Positions 49,044 to 58,001 of a DNA stretch of 64,000 nt are shown here, one piece after another; position 1 is the stretch's first letter, and the number at the start of each line of letters is the position of its first letter. Both the position numbers and the translations under genes were made by a program. The DNA comes from Aureococcus anophagefferens (taxonomy: Eukaryota; Sar; Pelagophyceae; Pelagomonadales; Pelagomonadaceae). The stretch lies in NCBI RefSeq assembly GCF_000186865.1, contig NW_008705562.1, positions 516,981 through 580,980 on the forward strand, given 5' to 3'. The notes under the pieces were generated by a model. It worked only from the letters and a program-made list of their open reading frames with translations. It was not told where the DNA came from and did no database searches.

Positions 49044-51796
49044 ATGGACGCCTTCTGCCGCCTCTTCGGCTGCCGGAAGCCGCGGGACGACGACGGCGGC
49101 GAGTACGCCGTCGACAACGGGCGGCCCTGCGTCGAGCTCCTGCGCGACGACGAGGTCGCCTCGTCGACGCCCACGCGCTTCTCCGGCGCGGCGAGCCCGC
49201 CCTCGGGCAGCGCGTCGCCCGCGTCCTCTTGTGCGCCGTCGCCGGCGCGCGGGGGCGCGCTCGCGCCGCGGCGATCGCGCGCGCGGCCGCCGCGCGCGCC
49301 CTACGACTCCGCGCGCCGCAGGCACGTCGTCGACGGCGTCGATCCGGCGCGACGAGGACGACAACGGGCGGCCCCGGCCGTCGCCCGGGACGTCCAAGAC
49401 CCTCTTCGATAAAAAACCGACGGCGAAGAAGCAGAAGGTCGACGAGGGCCGGAGCCCCGCGCTGCCCGCCGCGTGGCAACTGGTCGCGCAGCTCAAGGAC
49501 GAGGACGGCGCGCTGACCAAGGACGTCGACCTGGAGATCCTGGGCGGCGGCGACGACGGCGACGACGACGACGAGCTCTTCGAGGACGGCGGCGCGATCA
49601 CGTTTAGTGAGGCGTGGCGGTCCTTCAAGTCGCAGGAGGAGACGGGCTTCGGCAAGCTGCGCGAGTACGTGGCGAAGAACTACGCGGCCCTGCTCCGCAA
49701 GATGCTGAGCCCGCGGCGCGAGCCCTTCGACGGCGCCGCGCTCGGGCCCTCGGGCTTCGAGTTCCGCGGCCGCCGCGTGCGCCGCGACGACTTCGCCGTG
49801 CAGAACGACCGGGGCCTCGAGCTCGCCTGCTCGCTCTGGCGCGACGAGGGCCACGGCGCCCCGGGCGCGCCGCCGAGCCCCGGCGGCTTCCGGCCCCTGA
49901 GCCGCTTCCGGAGCGCGAAGAAGGACCGGAGGTTTTGCGTCTTGTACGTGCACGACGTCGGCGGGAGCCGCCTCGGCGCGCTGAGCTGCCTCGGCGTCGC
50001 TCTCGACGCGGGCGCCGCGGGCTACTGCGCCTTCGACACGACGGCCTGCGGGCGGAGCGGCGGCGCCCACGTGTCCTTCGGCCACTTCGAGCGGTGGGAC
50101 GTCGGCGCCGTGGCGCAGGAGCTCGTGAAGCGGCGCGGCTTCACGGACGTCGTGCTCTGGGGCCGCGGCGCCGGCGCCGTCGCCGCGTTGCTCTACGCGC
50201 GCTTCGCCCAGGCGCCGCCGGCGAAGCGGCGGTCGTCGAAGGAGTCGTGGGAGTGGTCCGACTACTACGGCGGCGGCGGCGGCCCCGCGGGCGCGGGGCC
50301 CGGCGCGTGCGAGTGCGACGAGCACGGCTACCCGAAGCGGCGGCCCCGGGCCGTCGACGTCTTCAGCCAGGGCTCGACGACGCGCGGCGGCATCTCGACC
50401 TGCCCCGACTACGAGGGCGACGAGGCCGCGCGCGCCAAGGCCGCGCGGAGCTTCCTCCGGGGTTTGGAGGTGTCGACGATGACGGTCATGTGGGTCGTGT
50501 CCAAGCCGCCCCTCTACGTCTCCGCCGTCGCCAAGGGCTCGGCGGCCGCGGACTGCGGGTTAGAGGTCGGCGACGTCATCGCCAGGGCAGGAAAAGGGTG
50601 CGAAATTCCCAACTTCAAAGGCTCATATCTCGGTCGTTTCCCACTCGTTTTGGCTGATTTTTGGACGAGTGATCATCTCTCGGAACGGCCTCGAACGTGA
50701 ACGTCTTTCTTTGGAACGCGCGCGCGCGGAATACCCACGTTGAAGCGACGTTGAATCACCCTTTTCCTGCCCAGGTGATCGCGGGGATCGGGAGTTCGAT
50801 GCGGCTGCCGCACACCGCGGACGAGTTCGCGGAGATCCTGCTCAAGCTCGCCGAGCGGCCGCGGCCGGATCTGGTGGTCCACGTCTACCGCGACGCGACG
50901 GCGGGCGAGCTCGCCGCGCCGCCCTGCCCCTACCCGCAGGTCGTGCCCAGGGCAGGAAAAGAGAGCGAAATTCCCAACTTCAAAGGCTCCTCTCTCGGCC
51001 GGTTTCCACTCGTTTCGGCTGATTTTTGGACGAGCGATCATCTCTGGGAACGGTCTCGAAGCGTGGATGCTTTTTCCGGAACGCGCGCGCGGAAAACTCT
51101 TGTGAAGCGACGTTGAATCTCTCTTTTCCTGCCCAGGTCGTGCCCGCGGGGCTCGTCCTCGACTGCGCCGTCGACTCGCCGTCCGCGGTCGTCGACGCGC
51201 TCAAGGCCCACGCCCTCGAGCGCGAGCCCGTGCTGGTGACGCTCCTCGAGCCCGTGCTGAGCTCGGCGCTGGACATTTTGTACCACAGCATCCAGAAGCG
51301 CGCGAACTTCGACCCGACGGCGATCAAGGGCACGGACGTCGCGGCGGCCGTGCGCAACGTGCCCGCGCTCTTCGCCGTCAACGACTTCTCCGACCTCGAC
51401 CGGGGCATCCCGAAGCTCGCCGCGCTGACGTCCACGGTCTACGACGCCTACAAGGGCGGCGCGAAGAGCCTCGTCCGCTACAACAGCCCGCTCCGGCTCG
51501 CGCTCCGCGGCACGCGCGTCGCGCCGGGTCCCCGTCCTTCTTTTCCGTCTCCCACGCCCGTTTCTTCCCGTAGGCTCGACGCCATGTCGTCCAAGTTCCT
51601 CAACAAGGCCTTCGTCTTCCTCCAGGGCCTCGACGGCTTCGAGCCCGTGCCGACGACGGCCGCGGGCGCCGGCGGCGCGGCCATGCCCCGCTGGGTCGTC
51701 ACGACGCGGCCCTGGGCCCAGACCGAGGCGGAGCAGACCATCGACGACTACGAGAGCGCCCAGATCGTCTTCGACCAGGGCGGCCAGGGCTCCTGA
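49044..51796 (+). CDS. Alpha/beta-hydrolase-like and PDZ protein lacking the catalytic Ser, 727 aa (5 exons)
   Basis: Exons 49044-49209, 49322-50574, 50775-50939, 51137-51513 and 51574-51796 join to 727 residues. An acidic, disordered N-terminus precedes a domain resembling ABHD17-type alpha/beta hydrolases (CVLYVHDVGGSRLGAL, YCAFDTTACGRSGG, FTDVVLWGRGAGAVAALLYA). In active relatives the elbow is LWGRSMGA; here Ser is replaced by Gly. A PDZ-like module (PPLYVSAVAKGSAAADCGLEV then GDVIAGIG) follows and is completed by splicing of an introner. The C-terminal part is mixed alpha/beta with FVFLQGLDGFEPVPT. Two family A introners lie only 165 bp apart. The other introns are 112 and 60 bp with GC donors. 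It may be a binding or scaffold protein rather than an enzyme. Confidence 0.75.
50583..50774 (+). mobile_element. Introner element, family A, in hydrolase/PDZ gene (first)
   Basis: The 192-bp copy lies between GTCATCGC (50575-50582) and GTGATCGC (50775-50782), an 8-bp duplication with one mismatch. Ends are CAGGGCAGGAAAAG and its inverse. Intron 50575-50774 is GT-AG and joins LEVGD to VIAGIG in the PDZ core. Confidence 0.95.
50948..51136 (+). mobile_element. Introner element, family A, in hydrolase/PDZ gene (second)
   Basis: The 189-bp copy is flanked by perfect GTCGTGCC duplications (50940-50947 and 51137-51144). Intron 50940-51136 is GT-AG. It has the same orientation as the first copy in this gene but several different substitutions, so they are separate insertions rather than a local duplication. 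Confidence 0.95.
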
Positions 51797-51873
51797 GCGG
51801 ACCCCGCCGCGCGGCCGTGGAGGACGCGCGAGGGGGGCGCGGGCGTCTACGCATTATTATTTCGCAATTCATC

Positions 51874-52959
51874 TCAAAGTAAAGCTGGACCGGCAGGCGT
51901 CACGAACATGTACATGCCCAGCACTGGCGCGTCGAGCACGTCGTCGTCCGAATCGGAGAGTTCCTCGAGCTGGGGCACGTCGTCGTCGACGTCGGAATCA
52001 CGATCGATGTCGAGCCAGTGACCAATCCCCGCGCCATTGTGTTCTCCTGGGTCGGGGTCGCGGAGCGTCCGCCAGAAGGAAAGGATCAGCCAGAAAACCT
52101 CCTTGGGCAGGTCGATTTTCGCCGTGCGCGCGCGAAGCGAAGTCCGCGGATCCTCCCCGACGGGCGGACGATACGGAAAGAGGCGCGCGAGAATCGGTAG
52201 CGGCGCGGGCAAGATCGTTCGAGCCCAAAACCGAGCATCAAAGAGGCTATCCGCGGCGCAAATTCGATCCATAGCTGGAAGCATGTTCTCCAGGATCGCA
52301 GACACGTCAGGCGGCTTCGCTCGCCCGTGTTCGCAGAGCACGCGGAGCGCGAGGAGGCTGCGGCGCGGGTACGTGCTGTAGGCCTCCCAGGAGCCCGCCG
52401 CACGGACTCCGGCGATGATACACATCGCCTCATGCTTCTTCTCACAACGACGCCCCTCATTCAACAGGGTAGTTTGGGGAGCGGGCATCCGCGCGTGATC
52501 ATCGACAGTAAGACCACCGTGATCGCGAAGATCCATGTCCGCTCCACGACTGAGCAGGAGGTGCAGCGTGCTGACGTGCCCACAACAAGCGGCGGCCATG
52601 AGCGGCGTCCGGCCAAATTCGTCTCGGGAATTGACATCTGAGCCGGCGTCGATGAGCATGGCAATTATCTCGGAGTCAGTGGTCTGGAATATAAGGTAGC
52701 CGGTCCAAAGTAAAGAATAGACCGGGCATCTGGCATCGGCGCCACGCGCCAAAAGCAAGCGGACCATGTCGCGGAAGTGGAAACTGAGAGTTACGGCGTA
52801 GGCCAGAGGAGTGAGACCTGCGGCTCGCCCGCCGGGTGCTCCCTCGCCACTGTCAAAGGTTCTATTTACATCTTCCGCCGGGATCGCAGCTATAAATCGT
52901 TTTACGATTCTGCTTTGGCCCCGCTCACCTGCTTCACATAGCCACTTGGGAAAGCGCAT
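51874..52959 (-). CDS. Ankyrin-repeat protein, 361 aa, low GC
   Basis: Intronless from ATG 52959. It has about four ankyrin repeats (GLTPLAYAVTLSFHFRDMVRLLLARGAD, DSEIIAMLIDAGSDVNSRDE, GRTPLMAAACCGHVSTLHLLLSRGAD; quoted in part) in the first 180 residues. The C-terminal half has leucine-rich helical sequence (LPKEVFWLILSFWRTL is F-box-like) and an acidic tail. Base composition is clearly less GC-rich than all neighbours, with many A/T-ending codons. This could reflect recent acquisition or membership in an expanding ankyrin family. A role in protein-protein interaction or ubiquitin ligase targeting is inference. Confidence 0.8.
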   Translation of the reverse strand: MRFPKWLCEAGERGQSRIVKRFIAAIPAEDVNRTFDSGEGAPGGRAAGLTPLAYAVTLSFHFRDMVRLLLARGADARCPVYSLLWTGYLIFQTTDSEIIAMLIDAGSDVNSRDEFGRTPLMAAACCGHVSTLHLLLSRGADMDLRDHGGLTVDDHARMPAPQTTLLNEGRRCEKKHEAMCIIAGVRAAGSWEAYSTYPRRSLLALRVLCEHGRAKPPDVSAILENMLPAMDRICAADSLFDARFWARTILPAPLPILARLFPYRPPVGEDPRTSLRARTAKIDLPKEVFWLILSFWRTLRDPDPGEHNGAGIGHWLDIDRDSDVDDDVPQLEELSDSDDDVLDAPVLGMYMFVTPAGPALL

Positions 52960-53250
52960 CGAGAATCAAAATGCGGCGGCGCCGCCGAGCCGCGCGCGAC
53001 CGCGCGCGACCGACGCGGTGAACGCTGCGGTGCTTCTCGAGCGCGCGCGGCCGCTGCGGAGCGGCGCGGTTGGCGGCTGTGCGCGCGTCGGGGCGGCGGA
53101 GTGCGTGCCGCAGCCGAGCCTCGAGCTCTCGACCCAGATTTGCCTCAGCGGCGATCGCAATGTCCGAGCCAATGATCGACCGGAGAGGGCAGCCGCACGA
53201 TGGAGCCCGCCCGAGCGGGCTGAAATGCCGAAACGCGCGCCAAACCACCC

Positions 53251-54114
53251 ATGCGGCCGCTCTGGCTCCTCGGCGCCTACCACAAGACGGGCTGCATCCT
53301 CGCCATCAAGCTGCTCAACCTGCTCTCCGGCGGCTACGTGCGCGTCCAGGGGCCGCTGCCCGCGCCGCTCCCGTCGCTCGACGCGCGGCCGTTCAGACAT
53401 TATTGGTTCTCGCCCAACGCGAGCTCCCTGGCGACTTTACCGGATGACGTCGATTATCGTTTTGTCCACTTCGCGCGGGACCCGGCGGAGCTGGCCGTGT
53501 CCGCGTACCGCTACCACGGCGCGGCCGCCGCGGGCGAGCGGTGGCTCGACGTTCGCGCGGACGCGCGGCGCGCGCCGCCCCGCGACGCCTTCGAGCTCGC
53601 CCACGTGCGAGACGTGCCCGGGCGCCTCGCGGCCGCGGGGGAGCACCGGCTCGCGGCGGCCGTCGCGTCCGAGCTCCGGGCCGGCGCGACGTGGCGGCGG
53701 GTGCTCGCGGCGCGCGACCCGGCGGCCGGCGCGACCCTCGAGGCCTTCCGTGCCGCGGGCGAGATCGACAAGATGGTCGTCAACGCGGGGTTGCTGGCCG
53801 CGGACCCGCGCGCGCTCACGGTCCGCATGTCCGGCTTCCACCGAAACTTCGCGGCCGCGGCGGCCTGCGTCGTCGCCTTCCTCGCGCCCGTGCGCCCGGG
53901 CTTCGACGCCGAAGCCCACGCGAAACGCGCCGCACACCTCGACCCGACCGCGCCGACGCTGTCGAAGCGCGACGCGGCCCACGTCACGCGGGGCCGCCAC
54001 AACGACACGGCGCTCGTCGCGGCGCTCCGGAGGCTCCCCCACATCGCGCGGGCCACGGCGGCCCTCGACGCCGCCACGGCCGCGGCGACCGCGCGGTGCC
54101 CGCTCGCCTCCTAG
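53251..54114 (+). CDS. Sulfotransferase-like protein, 287 aa
   Basis: Intronless. The N-terminal LLGAYHKTGCILAIKLLNLLSGG fits the 5'-phosphosulfate loop (PxxGT/K type, here HKTGC) directly after a short beta strand. VHFARDPAELAVSAYRYHGA fits the 3'-phosphate site RDPxxxxxSxYxYH. A later RMSGFHRNFAAAAACVVAFL region may hold the second half of the PAPS site. Size matches small sulfotransferases. The acceptor, perhaps a carbohydrate, is unknown. There is no signal peptide, unless the true start is upstream. It converges on the UBA gene with 9 bp between stops. Confidence 0.7.
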   Translation: MRPLWLLGAYHKTGCILAIKLLNLLSGGYVRVQGPLPAPLPSLDARPFRHYWFSPNASSLATLPDDVDYRFVHFARDPAELAVSAYRYHGAAAAGERWLDVRADARRAPPRDAFELAHVRDVPGRLAAAGEHRLAAAVASELRAGATWRRVLAARDPAAGATLEAFRAAGEIDKMVVNAGLLAADPRALTVRMSGFHRNFAAAAACVVAFLAPVRPGFDAEAHAKRAAHLDPTAPTLSKRDAAHVTRGRHNDTALVAALRRLPHIARATAALDAATAAATARCPLAS

Positions 54115-54123
54115 GTCGCCCGT

Positions 54124-54719
54124 TTACTCGTCCGCCTTCGCCGCGAGGAGCGCCGTGAGCGCGGCGTCGACGTCGTTGTTCGCCGCCGCGAGCGCGGCCT
54201 CCGCCGCCGCGGCGTCGAAGCCCATCTCGCGGAACTGGGCGAGGCGGCTGTCGACGAGCACGGACGGCGGGCTGCGCGGGCGTCGCGGCGTCGCGGGATC
54301 CGCCGCTCTCGCTTCGGGACGAGCGACGCCTCTCGCGGCGCCTCTCGCGGCGCCGGTGACATAGCACGTTGGTTCCGCGCCGGCGCGCGCGCGCCCGGCG
54401 AGACGCCCTCGCGAAAATTCGACTTGTGCTTCGAGGGCGACGCGGGCGCGAAGCGCTCGTTCCTCCGCGCTTTGCGTTCGGCCCCGTAGGGGTCCCGCGC
54501 CGTCGCGAGCATGTCGAAGGGGTCGTCGCTCTCCGTCGTCGGCACCTGCGCACGCGCGCAGTCGATGCTTCGCGCGCGCGACGGAGGCGTCGACGTCGGA
54601 GGCGCGGAGGCGTCGAGGCGTTCTTCCCGAAAAGCGCTCGATTTTTCGTCGGGCGCCGGCGGCGTCACGTAGGCCTTGGCGTCGGACTCCTTCCTGGCCT
54701 TCGACGAGGAAGATCCCAT
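54124..54719 (-). CDS. UBA-domain protein with N-myristoylation signal, about 168 aa (2 exons)
   Basis: The N-terminus MGSSSSKARKE is a strong myristoylation consensus (Gly2, Ser6) with basic residues for membrane binding. A disordered, Pro/Ser/Arg-rich middle follows. The C-terminus (about 45 residues) is a UBA domain with the MGFD loop: RLAQFREMGFDAAAAEAALA and NNDVDAALTALLA. It would bind ubiquitin at membranes. The two halves lie in different frames, so an intron is needed. The acceptor is at 54272 and the most ordinary donor is GT at 54360 (89-bp intron, 168 residues). Several GC donors upstream would also keep the frame, so exon 1's end is uncertain. Confidence 0.65.
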
Positions 54720-55161
54720 CTCCCGTGACACGCGACGTCGGCCAGGGCCCGCGCAAACGCGTCGTGATCCGCCCGGAGTCACACAGTCGTTTTGCCTCAA
54801 ATCCGGGCCGTGGGCCGCTCGCGACGCCGTCCGGACGCCTGGCACGGCTCAACCCGCAACGATCCGCAACGACCGAGAGAAACGAAAGGATAATTAAGGT
54901 TAAATTGAGGAATTTCAGGCGCCGGCGGTGGGTCCGCGGCTCAGCGCGGTGCGTCGATCGGACCGACTGTTTCGGACGCAGCGCGGGCGCGGAGACAGGG
55001 GACAGACAGGGGGACGATGTTGGGGCGAGATCCGCAGCGAGAAGTTCGAGAGAAAACCCGCGGGAGGGGACGGCGGCCGGCGGGCGGTCGGGGGCTGCTG
55101 CGAGCCCGCGCCGGCCGGTGGCCCCCCGCCGCGGGGCGGGGCGGGTTCGAGCCGGAGCGCG
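54720..55161. other. Intergenic, nothing recognised
   Basis: This 442-bp interval upstream of the UBA gene and downstream of the membrane-protein gene contains only GC-rich sequence and a short A/T-rich patch near 54885-54910. No coding frame is supported. Confidence 0.5.
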
Positions 55162-56067
55162 TCAGTACGGGCTCAGGTCGCAGTCGTAGAGCTTCGTGTC
55201 GCCGACCTCGAGGAGGCCGCGGCAGGACGCGCAGTGCTGCCAGACGAGCACCTTGTAGCGCGGCGACTTGCAGACGAAGCCGAGCCCCGCGGAGCAGCCC
55301 ACGATGACGAGCTTCCACGCGTCCATGAGCGACGCGGCGTCCGGCGCCCACGCGGTGGACACGACGGCGTCGACGAGGCACCAGAGCCCGGCGACGCTCA
55401 GGTAGTCGCCCACGGGCCGCCAGAGCGCGTCGGCGGCGGCGCGCGAGCTCCGGTTCGCGTCCGCGGCCGTCCGCTTGCTCCAGCACCGGGCGCCGCTCGA
55501 CGCGCAGAGCGCGCTGTGGACGACCCAGTAGGCGACGTTGAACTCGCAGTTGCCCCGGAACTCGTCGCAGGTGCCGTCGCGCAGGCGCGCGTAGCGGTCG
55601 AGCACGAGCTTCCACGTGAAGAAGGAGATCGTCGCGAGCGCGAGCGACACCGTCGGGAGGATCGTCCGCCGGATCTCCGCGGGCGCCGTCGGCATGGCCG
55701 CGGGCAGCAGCGAGAAGATGCCCATGATGATGCAGACGAAGCCGAGGTCTGCGAGGGGGGGGCGGGGTCGCGGGGCGGCCCCGCGGCGCGGCCCCGCGCG
55801 GGGGGCGGGCCCGGACCGCGCGGCGCGCGCGGCGCGCGCGCGCGGGCCCGGGGACGCCGGCGCCGCGCAGTAGGCGTGCGTGCCGTGGGGCATGGTCAGG
55901 CTCAGCCAGAGGCCCGCCGTCGTGACACCGCAACCCAGGCTGTAGAGCAGCGACACGCGCTTGTGGCGCTCCGTCTTGAGCGTGTGCCACTTATAGGCGT
56001 TCTGCTCCGGGGCATCCTTCGTGCACCGGATGCGGAGCTTGCCGCTCGACAGCGTGCGCGCCCGCAT
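55162..56067 (-). CDS. Multi-pass membrane protein, about 261 aa (2 exons)
   Basis: Exons 56067-55869 and 55748-55162 join across a 120-bp intron (GC donor) to 261 residues. About six hydrophobic helices are visible: SLLYSLGCGVTTAGLWLSLT, FVCIIMGIFSLLPAAM, ILPTVSLALATISFFTWKLVL, VAYWVVHSALC, LSVAGLWCLVDAVVSTAW and WKLVIVGCSAGLGFVC. Cysteines are frequent, with a CxxC near the C-terminus (QHCASCRGLLE). Family not recognised. The start at 56067 is the ATG nearest the conserved-looking part; earlier in-frame ATGs exist but their sequence is Arg-rich. Confidence 0.6.
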   Translation of the reverse strand: MRARTLSSGKLRIRCTKDAPEQNAYKWHTLKTERHKRVSLLYSLGCGVTTAGLWLSLTMPHGTHAYCAAPASPGPRARAARAARSGPAPRAGPRRGAAPRPRPPLADLGFVCIIMGIFSLLPAAMPTAPAEIRRTILPTVSLALATISFFTWKLVLDRYARLRDGTCDEFRGNCEFNVAYWVVHSALCASSGARCWSKRTAADANRSSRAAADALWRPVGDYLSVAGLWCLVDAVVSTAWAPDAASLMDAWKLVIVGCSAGLGFVCKSPRYKVLVWQHCASCRGLLEVGDTKLYDCDLSPY

Positions 56068-56341
56068 GGCCGTGGTCAGCGGCCGCCCATGCGCTGCCCG
56101 CAGGCAGATGCGGGTGCTGTTCGGGATAACACGCTCGTGGCCACAACACCCGGCAGATCCTGGCCACCCAGCCCTTTTGGATCGGCCAAACATGCTGAAG
56201 CGCACGTGAAGTATTTGTATTTCTACACCAAACTACCGGATATATAGGTGGCCGAGATTTACGGACCTCTCATTTCAATAGTCCGTTCCAGAAGGGTACA
56301 CGTGCAAAATGAGCGTTGCGTAATATTACTTGCACCCTCAA

Positions 56342-56389
56342 TTGCAGCTTGGGGCAATTGCAGCTTGGGGCAACCGCAGCTTGGGGCAA
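56342..56389. repeat. 16-bp minisatellite, three units
   Basis: TTGCAGCTTGGGGCAA occurs twice and CCGCAGCTTGGGGCAA once, head to tail. Confidence 0.92.
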
Positions 56390-56521
56390 GCAGCCTCACG
56401 CGTGAGATCCGCGCGGGGAATCGCAGGCCCGGCCGCGCCGCGCTGGCCCAGCTTCCGGCACGCGGCCGCGGCGCACGCCGTCGACCACGAGGATGTTTCA
56501 AGTTGCGCCGGCGCTAGGGAC

Positions 56522-57356
56522 GGGTGATGCTCAGGTGTGATGCCCAGGTGTGTTGGTGTGATGCCCAGTGTGACCCTCGGTCCGCGTGTTTTCGGGTGTG
56601 ATGCTCGGTGTCACAACGGTTTTGGCCTGGGCCGAGCGGCGAAGATTAAAGTGCAACCCGGAGTCAAACAAACGTGCAGGCTTGTTTCTGGCCACCCGAT
56701 CGGACGTTGCTATTACTGCACCGATTTCCGATGCTATGGCCCGGCCCAGAGGCTGCGCCGGACGGCGTGCCGGCTTCCGGTCGCGCTCGTCGCGGCCCTG
56801 GCGTGGCGCCCGCGGCGTGCGGTGCGCGCTGGGCAGCCCTCGTCGGGCCGTGGGCGGCGGCGGCGGCGCGGGTCGGGCTGCCACGCGGTAGGCGTCTGGT
56901 CGAGGACTGGCGCCACTGCGGCGACGCGCGGTTGTTCCGACACGTTCTCCGGCGTCTATGCCGGCGGGGTTCTCGCGCGCGGGGGCGCGGGGCGGCCCAA
57001 TGGCGATGACTTCTTTTTTTGAGAGTTTTAACGAATGCTCGCACCTGCTCATCGCGGTCGTCGCGCCGAGGTCCGATTTGAAGAACGATCGCCGCAGCTG
57101 CGACGCCTCGCGCGCCGCGTGCGGGGTGGCGTCCCCTGGCGGAAGGACTACCAGGTCGTCGCCACCGTCATCGTGACCGCCGCGCCGCGCGCCTCCCTGC
57201 CGCGGCAGTTGGAAATCCACTGGGACGTCGCCTACCGATGATGTAGTAGCCATCTAGTACAGACTACCTCGGGCGAGTGTGATGCCCACTTCTGGTGTGA
57301 TGCCCAGGTGTGAGTGTGATGCTCGGTGGTGTGATGCTCAGTGTGGTGATGCCCAC
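56522..57356. repeat. Paired clusters of GTGTGATGCYCRG repeats
   Basis: Four degenerate copies of the motif lie at 56522-56608 and five at 57277-57356, all in the same orientation, with irregular spacers of 0-25 bp. The clusters flank a 668-bp segment of ordinary GC-rich DNA. They could be long direct repeats of a mobile element, a regulatory array or an eroded minisatellite. Confidence 0.7.
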
Positions 57357-57648
57357 GCTTCACTCACTTACCAATCGTTGGCCGGAACGCAACATTAACT
57401 TATTGAACCTAGTAGTTTACTTTCGAAAAGTGGTTGGACGTCGTCGATGATGGCACGATCTCTGATGCTGGGTTTGGCATGTTCCAGGCCAGGGGGAGAG
57501 AAACTGAGCACACTTCGCAATGGCAATTCGGGGTCGAGCATCCCAAATCTTCAGCCCGCTCGTCTCGGGAACACGCAGAAGCCGAGATCATTTTCCCCTC
57601 TCTCTCCGCGCGCGCGAGGCGGTCCCCGCGGCGAGGTTCTGGGTGCTC

Positions 57649-57723
57649 GAAGGTACTATGCCAAGCGAACCCCTCTCTCGTCGCCCCGATTCCGGCCGGC
57701 AGCCGCGCGGGCATAGTACCTTC
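57649..57723. repeat. 14-bp perfect inverted repeat with 47-base loop
   Basis: GAAGGTACTATGCC (57649-57662) and GGCATAGTACCTTC (57710-57723) are exactly complementary. The sequence between is GC-rich. It may be a structured RNA, a stem-loop terminator or a short inverted-repeat element. Confidence 0.85.
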
Positions 57724-58001
57724 GGGCGCCCCAGACCCCAGACGCAGCCCCGCTCCGCCGACCAACCACATCGTCTCGAGCAAAAGACGACGTTTCAGCC
57801 GAGCGATACATTTCACTGCAACTTGGTCCGTCGATTAGTAAGTGTCACTAGCCGGCGCTCGCCGCCGGCGATCATCCGCCACGCGCCGCGGCCGGCCGGG
57901 CGCCGCGCCCCGAGGCTCGCGGTGATCTGAAAGCTCTTAAGGGCGCCCCCGGATCTCAGGGGAGCCGAGAGCTCCCGCCGGGGGCGCGCCGCGGCGGGGC
58001 C

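Larger units (their letters stand above)
56068..58001. other. Intergenic, 1.9 kb with minisatellites and a hairpin
   Basis: This is the largest gene-free stretch. It holds a 16-bp tandem repeat (56342-56389), two clusters of a GTGTGATGC motif (56522-56608 and 57277-57356) in the same orientation, and a 14-bp inverted repeat (57649/57710). Open frames are Arg/Pro/Ala-rich on both strands and not convincing. Base composition is mixed, with AT-richer patches near 56200-56330 and 57370-57430. Confidence 0.55.

Noticed and set aside
50575..51144. The two neighbouring introners as a CRISPR-like or local tandem repeat
   Set aside because: The repeated units are about 190 bp introns with separate target duplications, and the 'spacer' is a coding exon.
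56531..57253. Open frame of 240 codons on the minus strand ending in HHT repeats
   Set aside because: The end merely translates the GTGTGATGC repeat, and the rest lacks protein-like composition.
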